Source: Saccharofermentans sp.
GTDB lineage: Bacteria > Bacillota > Clostridia > Saccharofermentanales > Saccharofermentanaceae
Direction: 5' to 3'
Assembly (NCBI GenBank): GCA_024403675.1
Contig: JAKSRH010000011.1
Location: 1-61,229 of the forward strand
Length of the DNA stretch: 61,229 nt
Below the pieces are notes generated by a model. That model saw only the letters and a program-made list of their open reading frames with translations. It was not told the origin of the DNA and did not search any database. Of the stretch, positions 44,123 to 53,777 are shown one piece after another (within the stretch, counting starts at the first letter, position 1; each line of letters opens with the position of its first letter). Both the position numbers and the translations under genes were made by a program.

Positions 44123-44917
44123 ATGCATAACGAAAATTTTTATGACGTCTTACGCCAACGCAAGCTTGTGCTTGAAGATAAGATTCAGTTTTTGGAGAAG
44201 TATTCAAATTTAATACCAGATTTAAGATTTAAAGTAAGCAAACAACGAGGAAAAGAGCGTTATTACTACAAGAACAAACTATCCGACGAATATAAATATA
44301 TTTCTAATGCTGAAGAAATCCATAGGCTTCTTGTAATTTACTATGCTCAAAAAGCACTTATCCCCTTAAAAAGAGAGTTATCACATATAAATAGAATATT
44401 AGAAAAGAATACTGAGGAGGAAATACAATCCTTAATAAATAGAAACAGTGATAAAAAAAACTCATTATTAAAACCTGATGCACTTGAAATATGTGATGAC
44501 TTATACACCAAAATGTGGTTATCAGAAAAATATGAACCCAAAGGGTTCAGCCCAAGAACACCTAAGATATATTCACTGTCTGGCAAACGTGCTCGTTCCA
44601 AAAGTGAAGCTTCAATCATCAATTGTCTTGAAGCTCGAAATGTTCCCTATTACTATGAATATCCTATTTATATAGATGGTATATATTATCATCCCGATTT
44701 CAGAATTCTTAGGATTCGCGATAGAAAAGTAATATTTTGGGAACATTGGGGCTCAATGGATGACCCTGAATATGTAGCTGAACAGTTGAGAAAACTTGAA
44801 GAATACAAAAAAGTCGGAATCGAGCTTGGAAAGAATCTCTTTGTGACAATGGAAAGTCGTCTTCATCCGTTAAATATAAAAATCATTAATAAATTTATTG
44901 ATGATTTCCTGGTATAA
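44123..44917 (+). CDS. Orphan protein with PD-(D/E)XK-like C-terminus
   Basis: A 264-residue hydrophilic protein that I do not recognise as a named family. The N-terminal half is helical and charged (coiled-coil-like, residues 10-110). The C-terminal third has RSKSEASIINCLEARNVPYYYEY (Arg/Ser-Glu helix), then YYHPDF with the metal-type Asp and VIFWEHWG with Glu, a pattern seen in restriction-endonuclease-like folds. GGAGG precedes the ATG by 6 bases. It is flanked by a 10-bp repeat ladder upstream and triple 39-bp repeats downstream. Confidence 0.6.
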   Translation: MHNENFYDVLRQRKLVLEDKIQFLEKYSNLIPDLRFKVSKQRGKERYYYKNKLSDEYKYISNAEEIHRLLVIYYAQKALIPLKRELSHINRILEKNTEEEIQSLINRNSDKKNSLLKPDALEICDDLYTKMWLSEKYEPKGFSPRTPKIYSLSGKRARSKSEASIINCLEARNVPYYYEYPIYIDGIYYHPDFRILRIRDRKVIFWEHWGSMDDPEYVAEQLRKLEEYKKVGIELGKNLFVTMESRLHPLNIKIINKFIDDFLV

Positions 44918-44924
44918 AAGTATA

Positions 44925-45041
44925 TTTCAGCCTCATTTTGAAAATTATATATAGGGCTGAACATTTCAACCTTATTTCAAAAATTATATATAGAGCTGAA
45001 AATTTCAGCCTCATTTCAAAATTTCTGTATAGGGCTGAAAT
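44925..45041 (+). repeat. Three tandem 39-bp repeats with terminal inverted repeats
   Basis: Units start at 44925, 44964 and 45003 and are each exactly 39 bases. Each begins TTTCAGCC or TTTCAACC and ends GGGCTGAA or GAGCTGAA, so each unit could fold as a hairpin, and neighbouring ends could also pair with each other. Unit 2 differs at the stem without a compensating change. The block lies between the nuclease-like gene and the IS element. No gene is present from 44918 to 45126. Confidence 0.8.
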
Positions 45042-45097
45042 CCAAACTTCAAACAAACAAAAATGTGGCATTTAGCACTTAACACTCTCCACACAAC

Positions 45098-45114
45098 AAA
45101 AAAAACAGCCCGCC
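45098..45114 (-). terminator. 3' half of a terminator split by the IS element
   Basis: On the minus strand GGCGGGC (45114-45108) is followed by TG and eight T residues (45105-45098). Its partner arm GCCCGCC lies at 46618-46612, on the far side of the IS. Joined, they make a typical terminator about 35 bases downstream of the carboxytransferase operon. Confidence 0.75.
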
Positions 45115-45126
45115 AACAAATTGGTG

Positions 45127-45145
45127 TGAACCCCTAAAGTTGGAC
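45127..45145 (+). repeat. IS left terminal inverted repeat
   Basis: TGAACCCCTAAAGTTGGAC, matching the complement of 46584-46602 at 18 of 19 positions. Confidence 0.9.
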
Positions 45146-45148
45146 GAT

Positions 45149-46564
45149 TTAAATTGAGTATACGGACTGACTCCTAAATTCACAAGGAGTCAGTCCTTTT
45201 AATTTAGGTTGAAGTCGTCTATTGTTGTAATAGTCAATGTATTCATCCATTGCGGTTTTTAAGTCTTCAAGTGTCTCGAATTCATACTCATGTCCATAGA
45301 ACATTTCAGTCTTCATTCTGCCAAAGAAACTTTCCATTGGACTGTTATCCAAACAGTTTCCTTTACGTGACATCGACTGAGTTATTCCATGTTCTTTAAG
45401 TGCTTTATGGTAAGGCTTCATCTGGTACTGCCAGCCCTGATCTGAATGGAATATAAGCCCTGTAAGGTCTGAAAATTTTGTAAATGCTTTGTTTAACATA
45501 TCTGTTATTTGTTTGTAGTTTGGTGAAGTTGAGATGTTGTAAGAAATAATCTCATTGTTATGCATATCTAAAATTGGAGATAGATATAGTTTGCCTGCTG
45601 CTATGTGGAATTCAGAAATATCAGTTGTCCATTTCTGATTAACTCCAGATGTACTGAAATTACGCTTGTATTCTGTTTTGTGGTTCTTCTCATCGACAAC
45701 TTTATAAAGTAATACATTGTCGACTGTACCATTGAAATCACCAAGATAAGATTTGTATTTAGCTTTCTTCTTTTGAGCATACAGATTCATCTTGGACATA
45801 AGACGCTTAACTGTTTTGTGATTTACAGTCCAGCCAGTTTTTCTTAGTTCAAGCCATACTCTTCTATATCCGAAGTCTTTGTTCTCTTTGAATATACGTT
45901 TTATTTCTTCCATCAGCTTAGTATTCTTTGCATCAGGATCAGTTCTATTTAACCAGTAGTAGTAATCTGATTTGGCTAAGTTAGGTAGTGAAGGATTCTC
46001 ATTAATTGTTTCTAAAATAAACGCTAATGAGCATTTTAATTCCTGCCTTAATTCAGTCACTACTTTTGTTGTTTTTTCTTTTTCTTCTTTTCTTCCTCTG
46101 TAATTAAGGCATCGTATTTTTTTATAAATTCGTTCTCGATTGTAAGCTTCAAAACTTTTTGGCGAAGTTCTTCGTTTTCCTTCTCCAACTCCTCGAGTGT
46201 CTTCTTTTTCTCGGACATTTGAGCGTAGTCTACCTTTCTTTCGGATAACGACATTATATCCATTTTCTTTGTATGATTTAACCCAACTAGAAAGAGACGA
46301 TCTGCTAGGCAACCCTATATCAATTGCTACAGAAAAAATAGATTCATGTCCTTCTATAACTCGTAGTATCGCAGTTTCTTTTTCTTCAATTGAATATGTG
46401 CGATATTCGTGATAAACACTCTCTAATCCATGCCGATCAATGAGTCTGCATATATATTGGACATAAGCTCTTGCAACATTGAATTTTGCAGATATCTCCT
46501 TATATCCAAATCCTTCTTGATGCAGTTCAAAAATCTTTTTCTTTTGTTCAAATGATAGTTCCAT
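45149..46564 (-). CDS. IS3-family transposase, single long frame
   Basis: A 471-residue transposase. Residues 1-100 hold two helix-turn-helix segments (GFGYKEISAKFNVARAYV and SVAIDIGLPSRSSLSSWV). The C-terminal rve integrase domain has the DDE triad in WTTDISEFH, FHSDQGWQY and NSPMESFFGRMK. Between residues about 100 and 165 the frame is low-complexity and unlike the family, whereas the neighbouring frame (46060-46263) encodes the leucine-zipper segment expected there. The element may therefore use or have suffered frameshifts around the zipper. The gene has no link to its neighbours other than disrupting a terminator. Confidence 0.88.
   Translation of the reverse strand: MELSFEQKKKIFELHQEGFGYKEISAKFNVARAYVQYICRLIDRHGLESVYHEYRTYSIEEKETAILRVIEGHESIFSVAIDIGLPSRSSLSSWVKSYKENGYNVVIRKKGRLRSNVREKEDTRGVGEGKRRTSPKSFEAYNRERIYKKIRCLNYRGRKEEKEKTTKVVTELRQELKCSLAFILETINENPSLPNLAKSDYYYWLNRTDPDAKNTKLMEEIKRIFKENKDFGYRRVWLELRKTGWTVNHKTVKRLMSKMNLYAQKKKAKYKSYLGDFNGTVDNVLLYKVVDEKNHKTEYKRNFSTSGVNQKWTTDISEFHIAAGKLYLSPILDMHNNEIISYNISTSPNYKQITDMLNKAFTKFSDLTGLIFHSDQGWQYQMKPYHKALKEHGITQSMSRKGNCLDNSPMESFFGRMKTEMFYGHEYEFETLEDLKTAMDEYIDYYNNRRLQPKLKGLTPCEFRSQSVYSI
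46060..46263 (-). CDS. Out-of-frame leucine-zipper segment of the IS3 transposase (OrfA-type)
   Basis: This 67-codon frame overlaps the main transposase frame. It contains KTLEELEKENEELRQKVLKL followed by TIENEFIKKYDAL, the coiled coil that ends OrfA in IS3 elements, then a Lys-rich end encoded by a long A/G tract. In related elements the ribosome slips by -1 near such a tract to join OrfA to OrfB. The frame fits real coding, but it probably is not an independent gene. Confidence 0.55.
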   Translation of the reverse strand: MDIMSLSERKVDYAQMSEKKKTLEELEKENEELRQKVLKLTIENEFIKKYDALITEEEKKKKKKQQK

Positions 46565-46583
46565 ATTAAACCCCCCAAAGTTT

Positions 46584-46602
46584 GTTCAACTTTAGGGGTT
46601 CA
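46584..46602 (-). repeat. IS right terminal inverted repeat
   Basis: GTTCAACTTTAGGGGTTCA on the plus strand, the complement of the left repeat with one mismatch. Confidence 0.9.
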
Positions 46603-46611
46603 TATCAAATC

Positions 46612-46618
46612 GGCGGGC
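46612..46618 (-). terminator. 5' arm of the carboxytransferase operon terminator, split by the IS
   Basis: On the minus strand GCCCGCC lies 35 bases after the stop codon of the OadA-like gene. Its pairing partner and T tract are 1.5 kb away at 45098-45114, beyond the IS. Confidence 0.7.
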
Positions 46619-46653
46619 CGGTAATTAAATGGACATTCAATAAAACCTGCTAT

Positions 46654-48045
46654 TTAGCAATCCATTGTTACTGAGATTTCCTTAACTTCCTCAATGTGAT
46701 CTCTCTTTTTAATAAAGTCAGGCGCAACCTGTGGGAAAAGCGCACATGAAAGAACATCTTCCTCACACTTAGCGATATCAGAAACCTTTGAACGGAGCTC
46801 ATCCATCTCATTAGCAAGCAAATCAGCTGGACGGCAAGTAATCACTTCCTCATCACCAATGGCCTTCTTACGAACTTCCTCGTTTACCTCACCTGGGAGA
46901 CGACCATACTCACCGTGGAGGAGCATCTTAGACTCCTTAGGGAAAATCTTGTACTCACCCATGAGAACATTCATTACAGCCTGTGTACCAACAATCTGGG
47001 ATGTTGGAGTAACAAGTGGTGGGTAACCAAAGTCCTTACGAACACGTGGAACCTCAGCAAGGCACTGCTCATACTTGTCTTCAGCATTTGCCTGCTTGAG
47101 CTGGGAAATAAGGTTACTAAGCATTCCACCAGGAACCTGATAAATAAGAGTGTTTGGATCAACACGCAAAGCCTTAGAACTAATAAGGCCAGCAGACTCC
47201 ATCTTAGCTGCTACGCCACGGAAGTGAGATGCAGACTTAGAAAGCTCTGAAAGGTCAAGGCCAGTATCACGTGGTGTGCCCTTAAAAGCAGCAACCAAAG
47301 ACTCTGTAGCTGGCTGGGAAGTACCAGTAGCCAAAGGTGACAATGCTGTATCAATAATATCTACACCAGCAAGAGCTGCTGCATAATAAATCATCTCACC
47401 TGTACCAGTTGTGTCATGTGTGTGAAGGTGCAAAGGAATATCAACTGCACCCTTAAGCTTAGTTACGAGAGAGTAGATATCAGATGGCAACAAAAGACCT
47501 GCCATATCCTTAATACAGATAACATCTGCACCCATCTGCTCGAGAACCTTTGCCTGATTTACAAAATACTCTTCGTTATGTACAGGGCTTGTTGTGTAAG
47601 AAAGTGTACCCTCACAAATACCACCGTACTTCTTTACTGCTTTCATAGCAGCTTCCATGTTACGAACATCATTAAGTGCGTCAAAAACACGGATTACGTT
47701 GATACCATTTTCAATGGAACGACCAACGAAGCTGTCTACTACGTCATCTGCATAGTGGCGGTAACCAAGAAGGTTCTGACCACGAAGGAGCATCTGAAGA
47801 TTTGTCTTTGGCATAGCCTTGCGGAGTGTGCGAAGTCTCTCCCATGGATCCTCACCAAGGAAACGCATGCAGGAGTCAAATGTAGCACCACCCCAGCACT
47901 CGATGGACCAGTAGCCCATATTGTCGAGGCGCTCACACTCTGGGAGCATATCCTCGATTTTCAAACGTGTTGCAGCATGTGACTGATGCGCATCACGGAG
48001 AATTGTTTCAGTTATACATAACTTCTTATTTGGCATTTCCAACAT
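46654..48045 (-). CDS. Carboxytransferase 5S / oxaloacetate decarboxylase alpha-type subunit
   Basis: A 463-residue biotin-dependent carboxyltransferase subunit. The TIM-barrel motifs ETILRDAHQSHAATR (residues 13-27), LLRGQNLLGYR, VICIKDMAGLL with the lysine that is carbamylated in the family, and the metal-binding HLHTHDTTGTG are all clear. It exchanges the carboxyl group between biotin and pyruvate/oxaloacetate. It has no C-terminal biotin domain; the carrier is the separate gene 2 bases upstream. Together with a 12S-like subunit and without any membrane beta subunit, a soluble transcarboxylase or a pyruvate carboxylase B role is likely. Confidence 0.9.
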   Translation of the reverse strand: MLEMPNKKLCITETILRDAHQSHAATRLKIEDMLPECERLDNMGYWSIECWGGATFDSCMRFLGEDPWERLRTLRKAMPKTNLQMLLRGQNLLGYRHYADDVVDSFVGRSIENGINVIRVFDALNDVRNMEAAMKAVKKYGGICEGTLSYTTSPVHNEEYFVNQAKVLEQMGADVICIKDMAGLLLPSDIYSLVTKLKGAVDIPLHLHTHDTTGTGEMIYYAAALAGVDIIDTALSPLATGTSQPATESLVAAFKGTPRDTGLDLSELSKSASHFRGVAAKMESAGLISSKALRVDPNTLIYQVPGGMLSNLISQLKQANAEDKYEQCLAEVPRVRKDFGYPPLVTPTSQIVGTQAVMNVLMGEYKIFPKESKMLLHGEYGRLPGEVNEEVRKKAIGDEEVITCRPADLLANEMDELRSKVSDIAKCEEDVLSCALFPQVAPDFIKKRDHIEEVKEISVTMDC

Positions 48046-48047
48046 GA

Positions 48048-48428
48048 TTACTCAACCTCGAAAAGGAACTCACCTGCAGCTACTGCCTGACCCTGTGCAA
48101 CTGCGATAGACTTGATAACACCTGCCTTGGAAGCTGGAATATCATTCTCCATCTTCATAGCCTCGAGAACTACTACAGCCTCACCTGCTGCTACTGTATC
48201 GCCAACATTCTTGTTTACTCTAAGAATTGTACCTGGCATTGGGCTGTTAACTGCGCCTGCTGCGGAAGAAGAAGCTACTGCCTTTGGAGCAGCTGCTGGA
48301 GCTGCCACTGGAGCAGGTGTTACAGCCTTAGGAGCTGCCTTTGCTGGTGCAGCAGATACAGAGCCATCGATACCCTCTACTTCCATCTCATATGTCTTAC
48401 CATTAAGTGTAATCTTATACTTACTCAT
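48048..48428 (-). CDS. Biotin carboxyl carrier protein of the carboxytransferase
   Basis: A 126-residue carrier. Residues 1-20 form a small N-terminal strand region (SKYKITLNGKTYEMEVEG), residues 25-58 an Ala/Pro-rich swinging linker, and residues 60-126 a biotinyl domain with EAMKMEND, whose Lys92 should be biotinylated. The size and layout match the 1.3S subunit of methylmalonyl-CoA carboxytransferase and the gamma subunits of decarboxylases. Its ATG overlaps the stop of the OadG-like gene as ATGA. The alanine-rich linker makes the opposite strand look falsely open. Confidence 0.94.
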   Translation of the reverse strand: MSKYKITLNGKTYEMEVEGIDGSVSAAPAKAAPKAVTPAPVAAPAAAPKAVASSSAAGAVNSPMPGTILRVNKNVGDTVAAGEAVVVLEAMKMENDIPASKAGVIKSIAVAQGQAVAAGEFLFEVE

Positions 48429-48613
48429 ACTAATTCATCCTCCAAAGTGTATTTCTTATAGTTAATTCCGTTATCAGATACATACTGCATAAGTGGTGAC
48501 TGCTTAACTTCGCGGAAAGAAACGATACGAAGGTTCTTGCTATCTGTACCAGTTTCTTCTGCAATACAAGCAATTGCCATTGCAGCAATCTCTTCTCTTG
48601 TAAGTTCTTCCAT
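48425..48613 (-). CDS. OadG-like mini protein without membrane helix
   Basis: A 62-residue acidic protein located between the 12S-like gene and the biotin carrier gene, where decarboxylase operons carry the small gamma or delta/epsilon subunit. It begins MEELTREEIAAMAIACIAEE and has no hydrophobic segment long enough to cross a membrane. GGAGG is 4 bases before the ATG. It may be a degenerate or soluble OadG-type assembly factor for the complex. The assignment rests on position and weak resemblance. Confidence 0.6.
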   Translation of the reverse strand: MEELTREEIAAMAIACIAEETGTDSKNLRIVSFREVKQSPLMQYVSDNGINYKKYTLEDELV

Positions 48614-48625
48614 AATTCCTCCTAA

Positions 48626-50176
48626 TTAAAGTGGGATATTACCGTGCTTCTTGTAAGGACGCTCCTGCTCTTTATTAGCAAGCATATCCAAAGCAGCAAC
48701 AATCTTTTCACGTGTTTCTTCTGGGTGGATAACCTCATCTACGTAACCGTGCTCAGCAGCAACATAAGGATTCATAAACTTATTATTGTACTCATCAATG
48801 AGTTCCTGACGCTTAGCGTCCTTATCCTCAGAAGCCTCAATAGCCTTACGACCAGTAATAGCAACCGCACCAGCAGCACCCATTACAGCAATCTCAGCGA
48901 TTGGCCAAGCATAAACAACATCTGCACCAAGACCCTTAGAGTTCATAGCAATATATGCTCCACCATAAGCCTTACGCATGATGATAGAAATCTTTGGTAC
49001 TGTAGCCTCGGCAAAAGCATAAAGAAGCTTAGCACCGTGACGGATAATACCGTTATGCTCCTGGTTAGAACCTGGCATAAATGCAGGAACGTCAACGAGT
49101 GTAAGGAGCGGAATATTAAAGCTATCACAGAATCTAATAAAACGTGCAGCCTTATCAGATGCATTAATCTCGAGAGAACCAGCAATGCAGTTACTCTGGT
49201 TAGCAACGATACCTACTGTCTCACCCTCAATACGAGAGAAACCAACAACGATATTCTTAGCAAAATCAGGCTGAACCTCAAAGAAGCTGTTGTAGTCAAC
49301 AAAGCAGTTAATTACGTTACGTACATCATAAGCAGCTTTAGGGTTAGATGGAACGATGTCAGCAATAGACTCGCAATTATCAACAGGGCGTCCGCTAACA
49401 AACTCAGCATAATCGTCGTTGCTATCTGGGAGATAGCCGATAAGACGACGAACACCATTAAGACAAGCAAGGTCATCCTCGTAAACAAAATGAGCAACAC
49501 CAGACTTACCAGCATGTACGTTAGCACCACCAAGATCAGAAGCTGTAATTTCCTCACCTGTTACTGACTTAACAACTGCAGGTCCTGTGATATACATCTG
49601 AGCATTCTGCTCTGTCATGAAAATATAGTCACAAATAGCTGGAGAATAACAAGCACCACCTGCGCAAGGTCCAAGGATAACAGAAATCTGTGGGATAACA
49701 CCAGAACAGATTGTGTTTCTATAGAAAATATCAGCATAACCTGCAAGGCTATCAATACCTTCCTGGATACGAGCTCCACCGGAGTCGTTCATGGAAATAA
49801 AAGGCGCCTTCATCTCGAGTGCCTTATCCATTGCAAGGCAAATCTTCTTAGCATGTGCCTCACCAAGAGAACCACCATTTACTGTGAAATCCTGTGAAGA
49901 AGCGAAAACTGTGCGGCCATGAATCTTACCATAACCTGTGATAACACCATCACCAGCCTTACGCATCTTATCCATACCGAAATCAGTTGCGCGAGATGTG
50001 ATCATATCGTTCATCTCTACAAAAGTGCCGTCATCAAAAAGAGCTTCCATTCTCTCACGTGCTGTGAGCTTGCCCTGGGAGTGCTGCTTAGCAATTCTTG
50101 CCTCACCGCCAGCCTCAGCAATTGATTCGCGACGCTTGTTTAAATCATCAATTCTCTCAATCCATTTGTTATCCAT
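48626..50176 (-). CDS. Carboxyltransferase 12S-type subunit (MmdA/PccB family)
   Basis: A 516-residue crotonase-fold carboxyltransferase. Motifs include KLTARERMEALFDDGTF, SLGEAHAKKI, MNDSGGARIQEG, GPCAGGACYSPA with the oxyanion-type Gly-Gly-Ala, and RKAYGGAYIAM. It transfers carboxyl groups between acyl-CoA (typically methylmalonyl-CoA/propionyl-CoA) and biotin. A GAGG ribosome site precedes the ATG. It heads a four-gene operon that ends at the IS-split terminator. Family members serve decarboxylases, carboxylases and transcarboxylase; the gene set favours transcarboxylase. Confidence 0.9.
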   Translation of the reverse strand: MDNKWIERIDDLNKRRESIAEAGGEARIAKQHSQGKLTARERMEALFDDGTFVEMNDMITSRATDFGMDKMRKAGDGVITGYGKIHGRTVFASSQDFTVNGGSLGEAHAKKICLAMDKALEMKAPFISMNDSGGARIQEGIDSLAGYADIFYRNTICSGVIPQISVILGPCAGGACYSPAICDYIFMTEQNAQMYITGPAVVKSVTGEEITASDLGGANVHAGKSGVAHFVYEDDLACLNGVRRLIGYLPDSNDDYAEFVSGRPVDNCESIADIVPSNPKAAYDVRNVINCFVDYNSFFEVQPDFAKNIVVGFSRIEGETVGIVANQSNCIAGSLEINASDKAARFIRFCDSFNIPLLTLVDVPAFMPGSNQEHNGIIRHGAKLLYAFAEATVPKISIIMRKAYGGAYIAMNSKGLGADVVYAWPIAEIAVMGAAGAVAITGRKAIEASEDKDAKRQELIDEYNNKFMNPYVAAEHGYVDEVIHPEETREKIVAALDMLANKEQERPYKKHGNIPL

Positions 50177-50217
50177 ACGAACCTCGAAATATATAGTTTT
50201 TCTTATAATACGTGTAT

Positions 50218-50245
50218 ATCATAGCACTATTACTTTGATTGTCAA
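50218..50245 (-). promoter_or_regulatory. Promoter of the carboxytransferase operon
   Basis: On the minus strand TTGACA (50245-50240), a 16-bp spacer and TATGAT (50223-50218) lie about 40 bases before the 12S-like start codon. Confidence 0.65.
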
Positions 50246-50272
50246 AGTATTTATTCTATTTGCCAAGAATTT

Positions 50273-50313
50273 ACCTAAAAAATAAAACTACCGCACCATT
50301 TGATGCAGTAGTT
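50273..50313 (-). terminator. Terminator of the MATE transporter gene
   Basis: AACTAC-C-GCA and TGC-A-GTAGTT form the stem (50286-50313). On the minus strand it is followed by TTATTTTTTAGG. Confidence 0.8.
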
Positions 50314-50322
50314 ATAAGTATT

Positions 50323-51681
50323 TTATTTTGTTTTCCACTTACCAGATAAGTAAAAGGTGCCACCAATTATAAATGGAACAAAACCTGCAATGGCATCACC
50401 CATCCAAAAGCCCTGAGGCCCCATACTAAATGTCCATCCCAGTAAATATGCAAGACCAATTCTACCGATAATGCCGTCAATAATTGCCACGGCAAGATTA
50501 AGCTTAGAATTACCAGAACCATTAATTATGGCGAAAGCAAAGGTACGAGTAGCAGCACCATAAGCACCAATAATACTTGGGATAATAATTATGGAAGCAT
50601 TAAGGACAATAGACATATCATCTGTAAACATCTCAAAAATAAGTGTTGGCTGAGTAAGAAGTGCCACCACGTAAAGTGTATCTAGGATAAAAGAGGCCAC
50701 GAAAGCACAGAGCAATATCCTTGGGATGCGGTTGTATTTCTTGGCGCCAAGGTTTTGTCCCACCATAGATCCCGCTGCTGTCGAAAGTGAATTACTAAGG
50801 ATACCTACCATCATATTAAGCTTATTAAGAATACCTGCACACGCAGAAGCAATTACTCCGAAAGAATTTACCCAAGCAGCTACCACTGTCATAGATATAG
50901 TAATCGCTGCAGACTGAAGTGCCATTGGTATACCTAATGCACTAAGCTTCTTGATGGTTGCAATATCTGGTATAAAACTTTCACGTTTGAAATCAAACCC
51001 AAAGCTTTCCTTATTTCTATAGAGATAGAAAAGCGCATAAAGGAAACTAAATGCCTGGCCAATTACAGTAGCAAGAGCGGCTCCCCTTACCTTCATATCA
51101 AGAACTGCTACAAATAAGATATCAAGAATAATATTCATAACAGAAGCTATCGCTACGAACATAAATGGTCTCTTGGAATCACCCATTCCACGCATAATGG
51201 CACTGACAATGTTATATCCATATATAAATATTAGTCCTGCCATACATATAAGCGTATAGTCCATAGTAAATGCATACGCTTCTTCTGGAGTATTAACAAG
51301 GTGAAGAATTGTATCTCTTAAGAAGAAACAAATAAGAGAAATAATAACGGACATTGATAATAAAAGAGTAAACATAGTGCCGATTGTTTTTCTGACACTA
51401 TCCATATTTTTCTTACCAACGTCTCTAGCGATAATAATCTGACCTGCAGATGCGAAGCCCATTACAACAAAGTTCAATATCGACAATACATTTCCGCCAG
51501 TAGCAACAGCTGACATACCAGCTCCACCAACCACCTGGCCTACAACAATCATGTCTACAATATTATAGGTAGCTTGAAGTGCATTAGATACAAACAATGG
51601 TGCAGCAAATTTAAACAGAAGCTTAGGAACACTCCCGTTTGTTAAATCTGTAACCATGGATTTCTGTTTATTTTCAGACAT
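50323..51681 (-). CDS. MATE family multidrug/cation efflux transporter
   Basis: A 452-residue protein with twelve membrane helices in two homologous halves. It starts with LTNGSVPKLLFKFAAPLFVSNALQATYNIVDMIVVGQ, and the second half has LGIPMALQSAAITISMTVVAAWVN. These are typical of the DinF/VmrA-like MATE branch in Firmicutes. A TATAAT is present about 29 bases upstream of the ATG. It is monocistronic, with a terminator downstream. The substrate is unknown. Confidence 0.92.
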   Translation of the reverse strand: MSENKQKSMVTDLTNGSVPKLLFKFAAPLFVSNALQATYNIVDMIVVGQVVGGAGMSAVATGGNVLSILNFVVMGFASAGQIIIARDVGKKNMDSVRKTIGTMFTLLLSMSVIISLICFFLRDTILHLVNTPEEAYAFTMDYTLICMAGLIFIYGYNIVSAIMRGMGDSKRPFMFVAIASVMNIILDILFVAVLDMKVRGAALATVIGQAFSFLYALFYLYRNKESFGFDFKRESFIPDIATIKKLSALGIPMALQSAAITISMTVVAAWVNSFGVIASACAGILNKLNMMVGILSNSLSTAAGSMVGQNLGAKKYNRIPRILLCAFVASFILDTLYVVALLTQPTLIFEMFTDDMSIVLNASIIIIPSIIGAYGAATRTFAFAIINGSGNSKLNLAVAIIDGIIGRIGLAYLLGWTFSMGPQGFWMGDAIAGFVPFIIGGTFYLSGKWKTK

Positions 51682-51761
51682 ATAATCTTCTCTCTTTCGA
51701 CGAAGATTATATCAAACTATTTTCTGATACCATACCTCTGACATTATACTTATTTCCCAAT

Positions 51762-51802
51762 AAAAAAGTGCCTCAAGTTGCATAAGCAAAATGAGGCACT
51801 TT
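51762..51802 (-). terminator. groESL terminator
   Basis: AAAGTGCCTCA pairs with TGAGGCACTTT around a 16-base loop that can itself pair TTGC with GCAA. On the minus strand TTTTTTATT follows. Confidence 0.9.
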
Positions 51803-51822
51803 GTATAAAACAAATCCAAATA

Positions 51823-53436
<1,614 letters not shown>

Positions 53437-53448
53437 TTATTACCTCCA

Positions 53449-53745
<297 letters not shown>

Positions 53746-53777
53746 CTATATTCAAAAATATATAAACAAAAATACTG

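Larger units (their letters stand above)
45127..46602 (-). mobile_element. IS3-family insertion sequence, 1476 bp
   Basis: The element is bounded by inverted repeats: TGAACCCCTAAAGTTGGAC at the left end and TGAACCCCTAAAGTTGAAC as the complement of the right end, differing at one base. Ends are TG...CA, as in the IS3 family. It holds one long transposase frame. The flanks show no obvious target-site duplication (GTG left, TAT right). It sits in the loop between the two arms of a terminator. It is probably recent or active because the ends and DDE residues are intact. Confidence 0.9.

Noticed and set aside
44925..45041. Possible CRISPR array in the 39-bp repeats
   Set aside because: The units are contiguous and have no unique spacers, and no cas genes are in the window.
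45115..46611. Target-site duplication around the IS
   Set aside because: Flanking trinucleotides are GTG and TAT; shifting the ends by one or two bases gives no direct repeat.
48112..48465. Ala/Thr-rich open frame opposite the biotin carrier gene
   Set aside because: It mirrors the Ala/Pro linker of the carrier protein and has no start signal.
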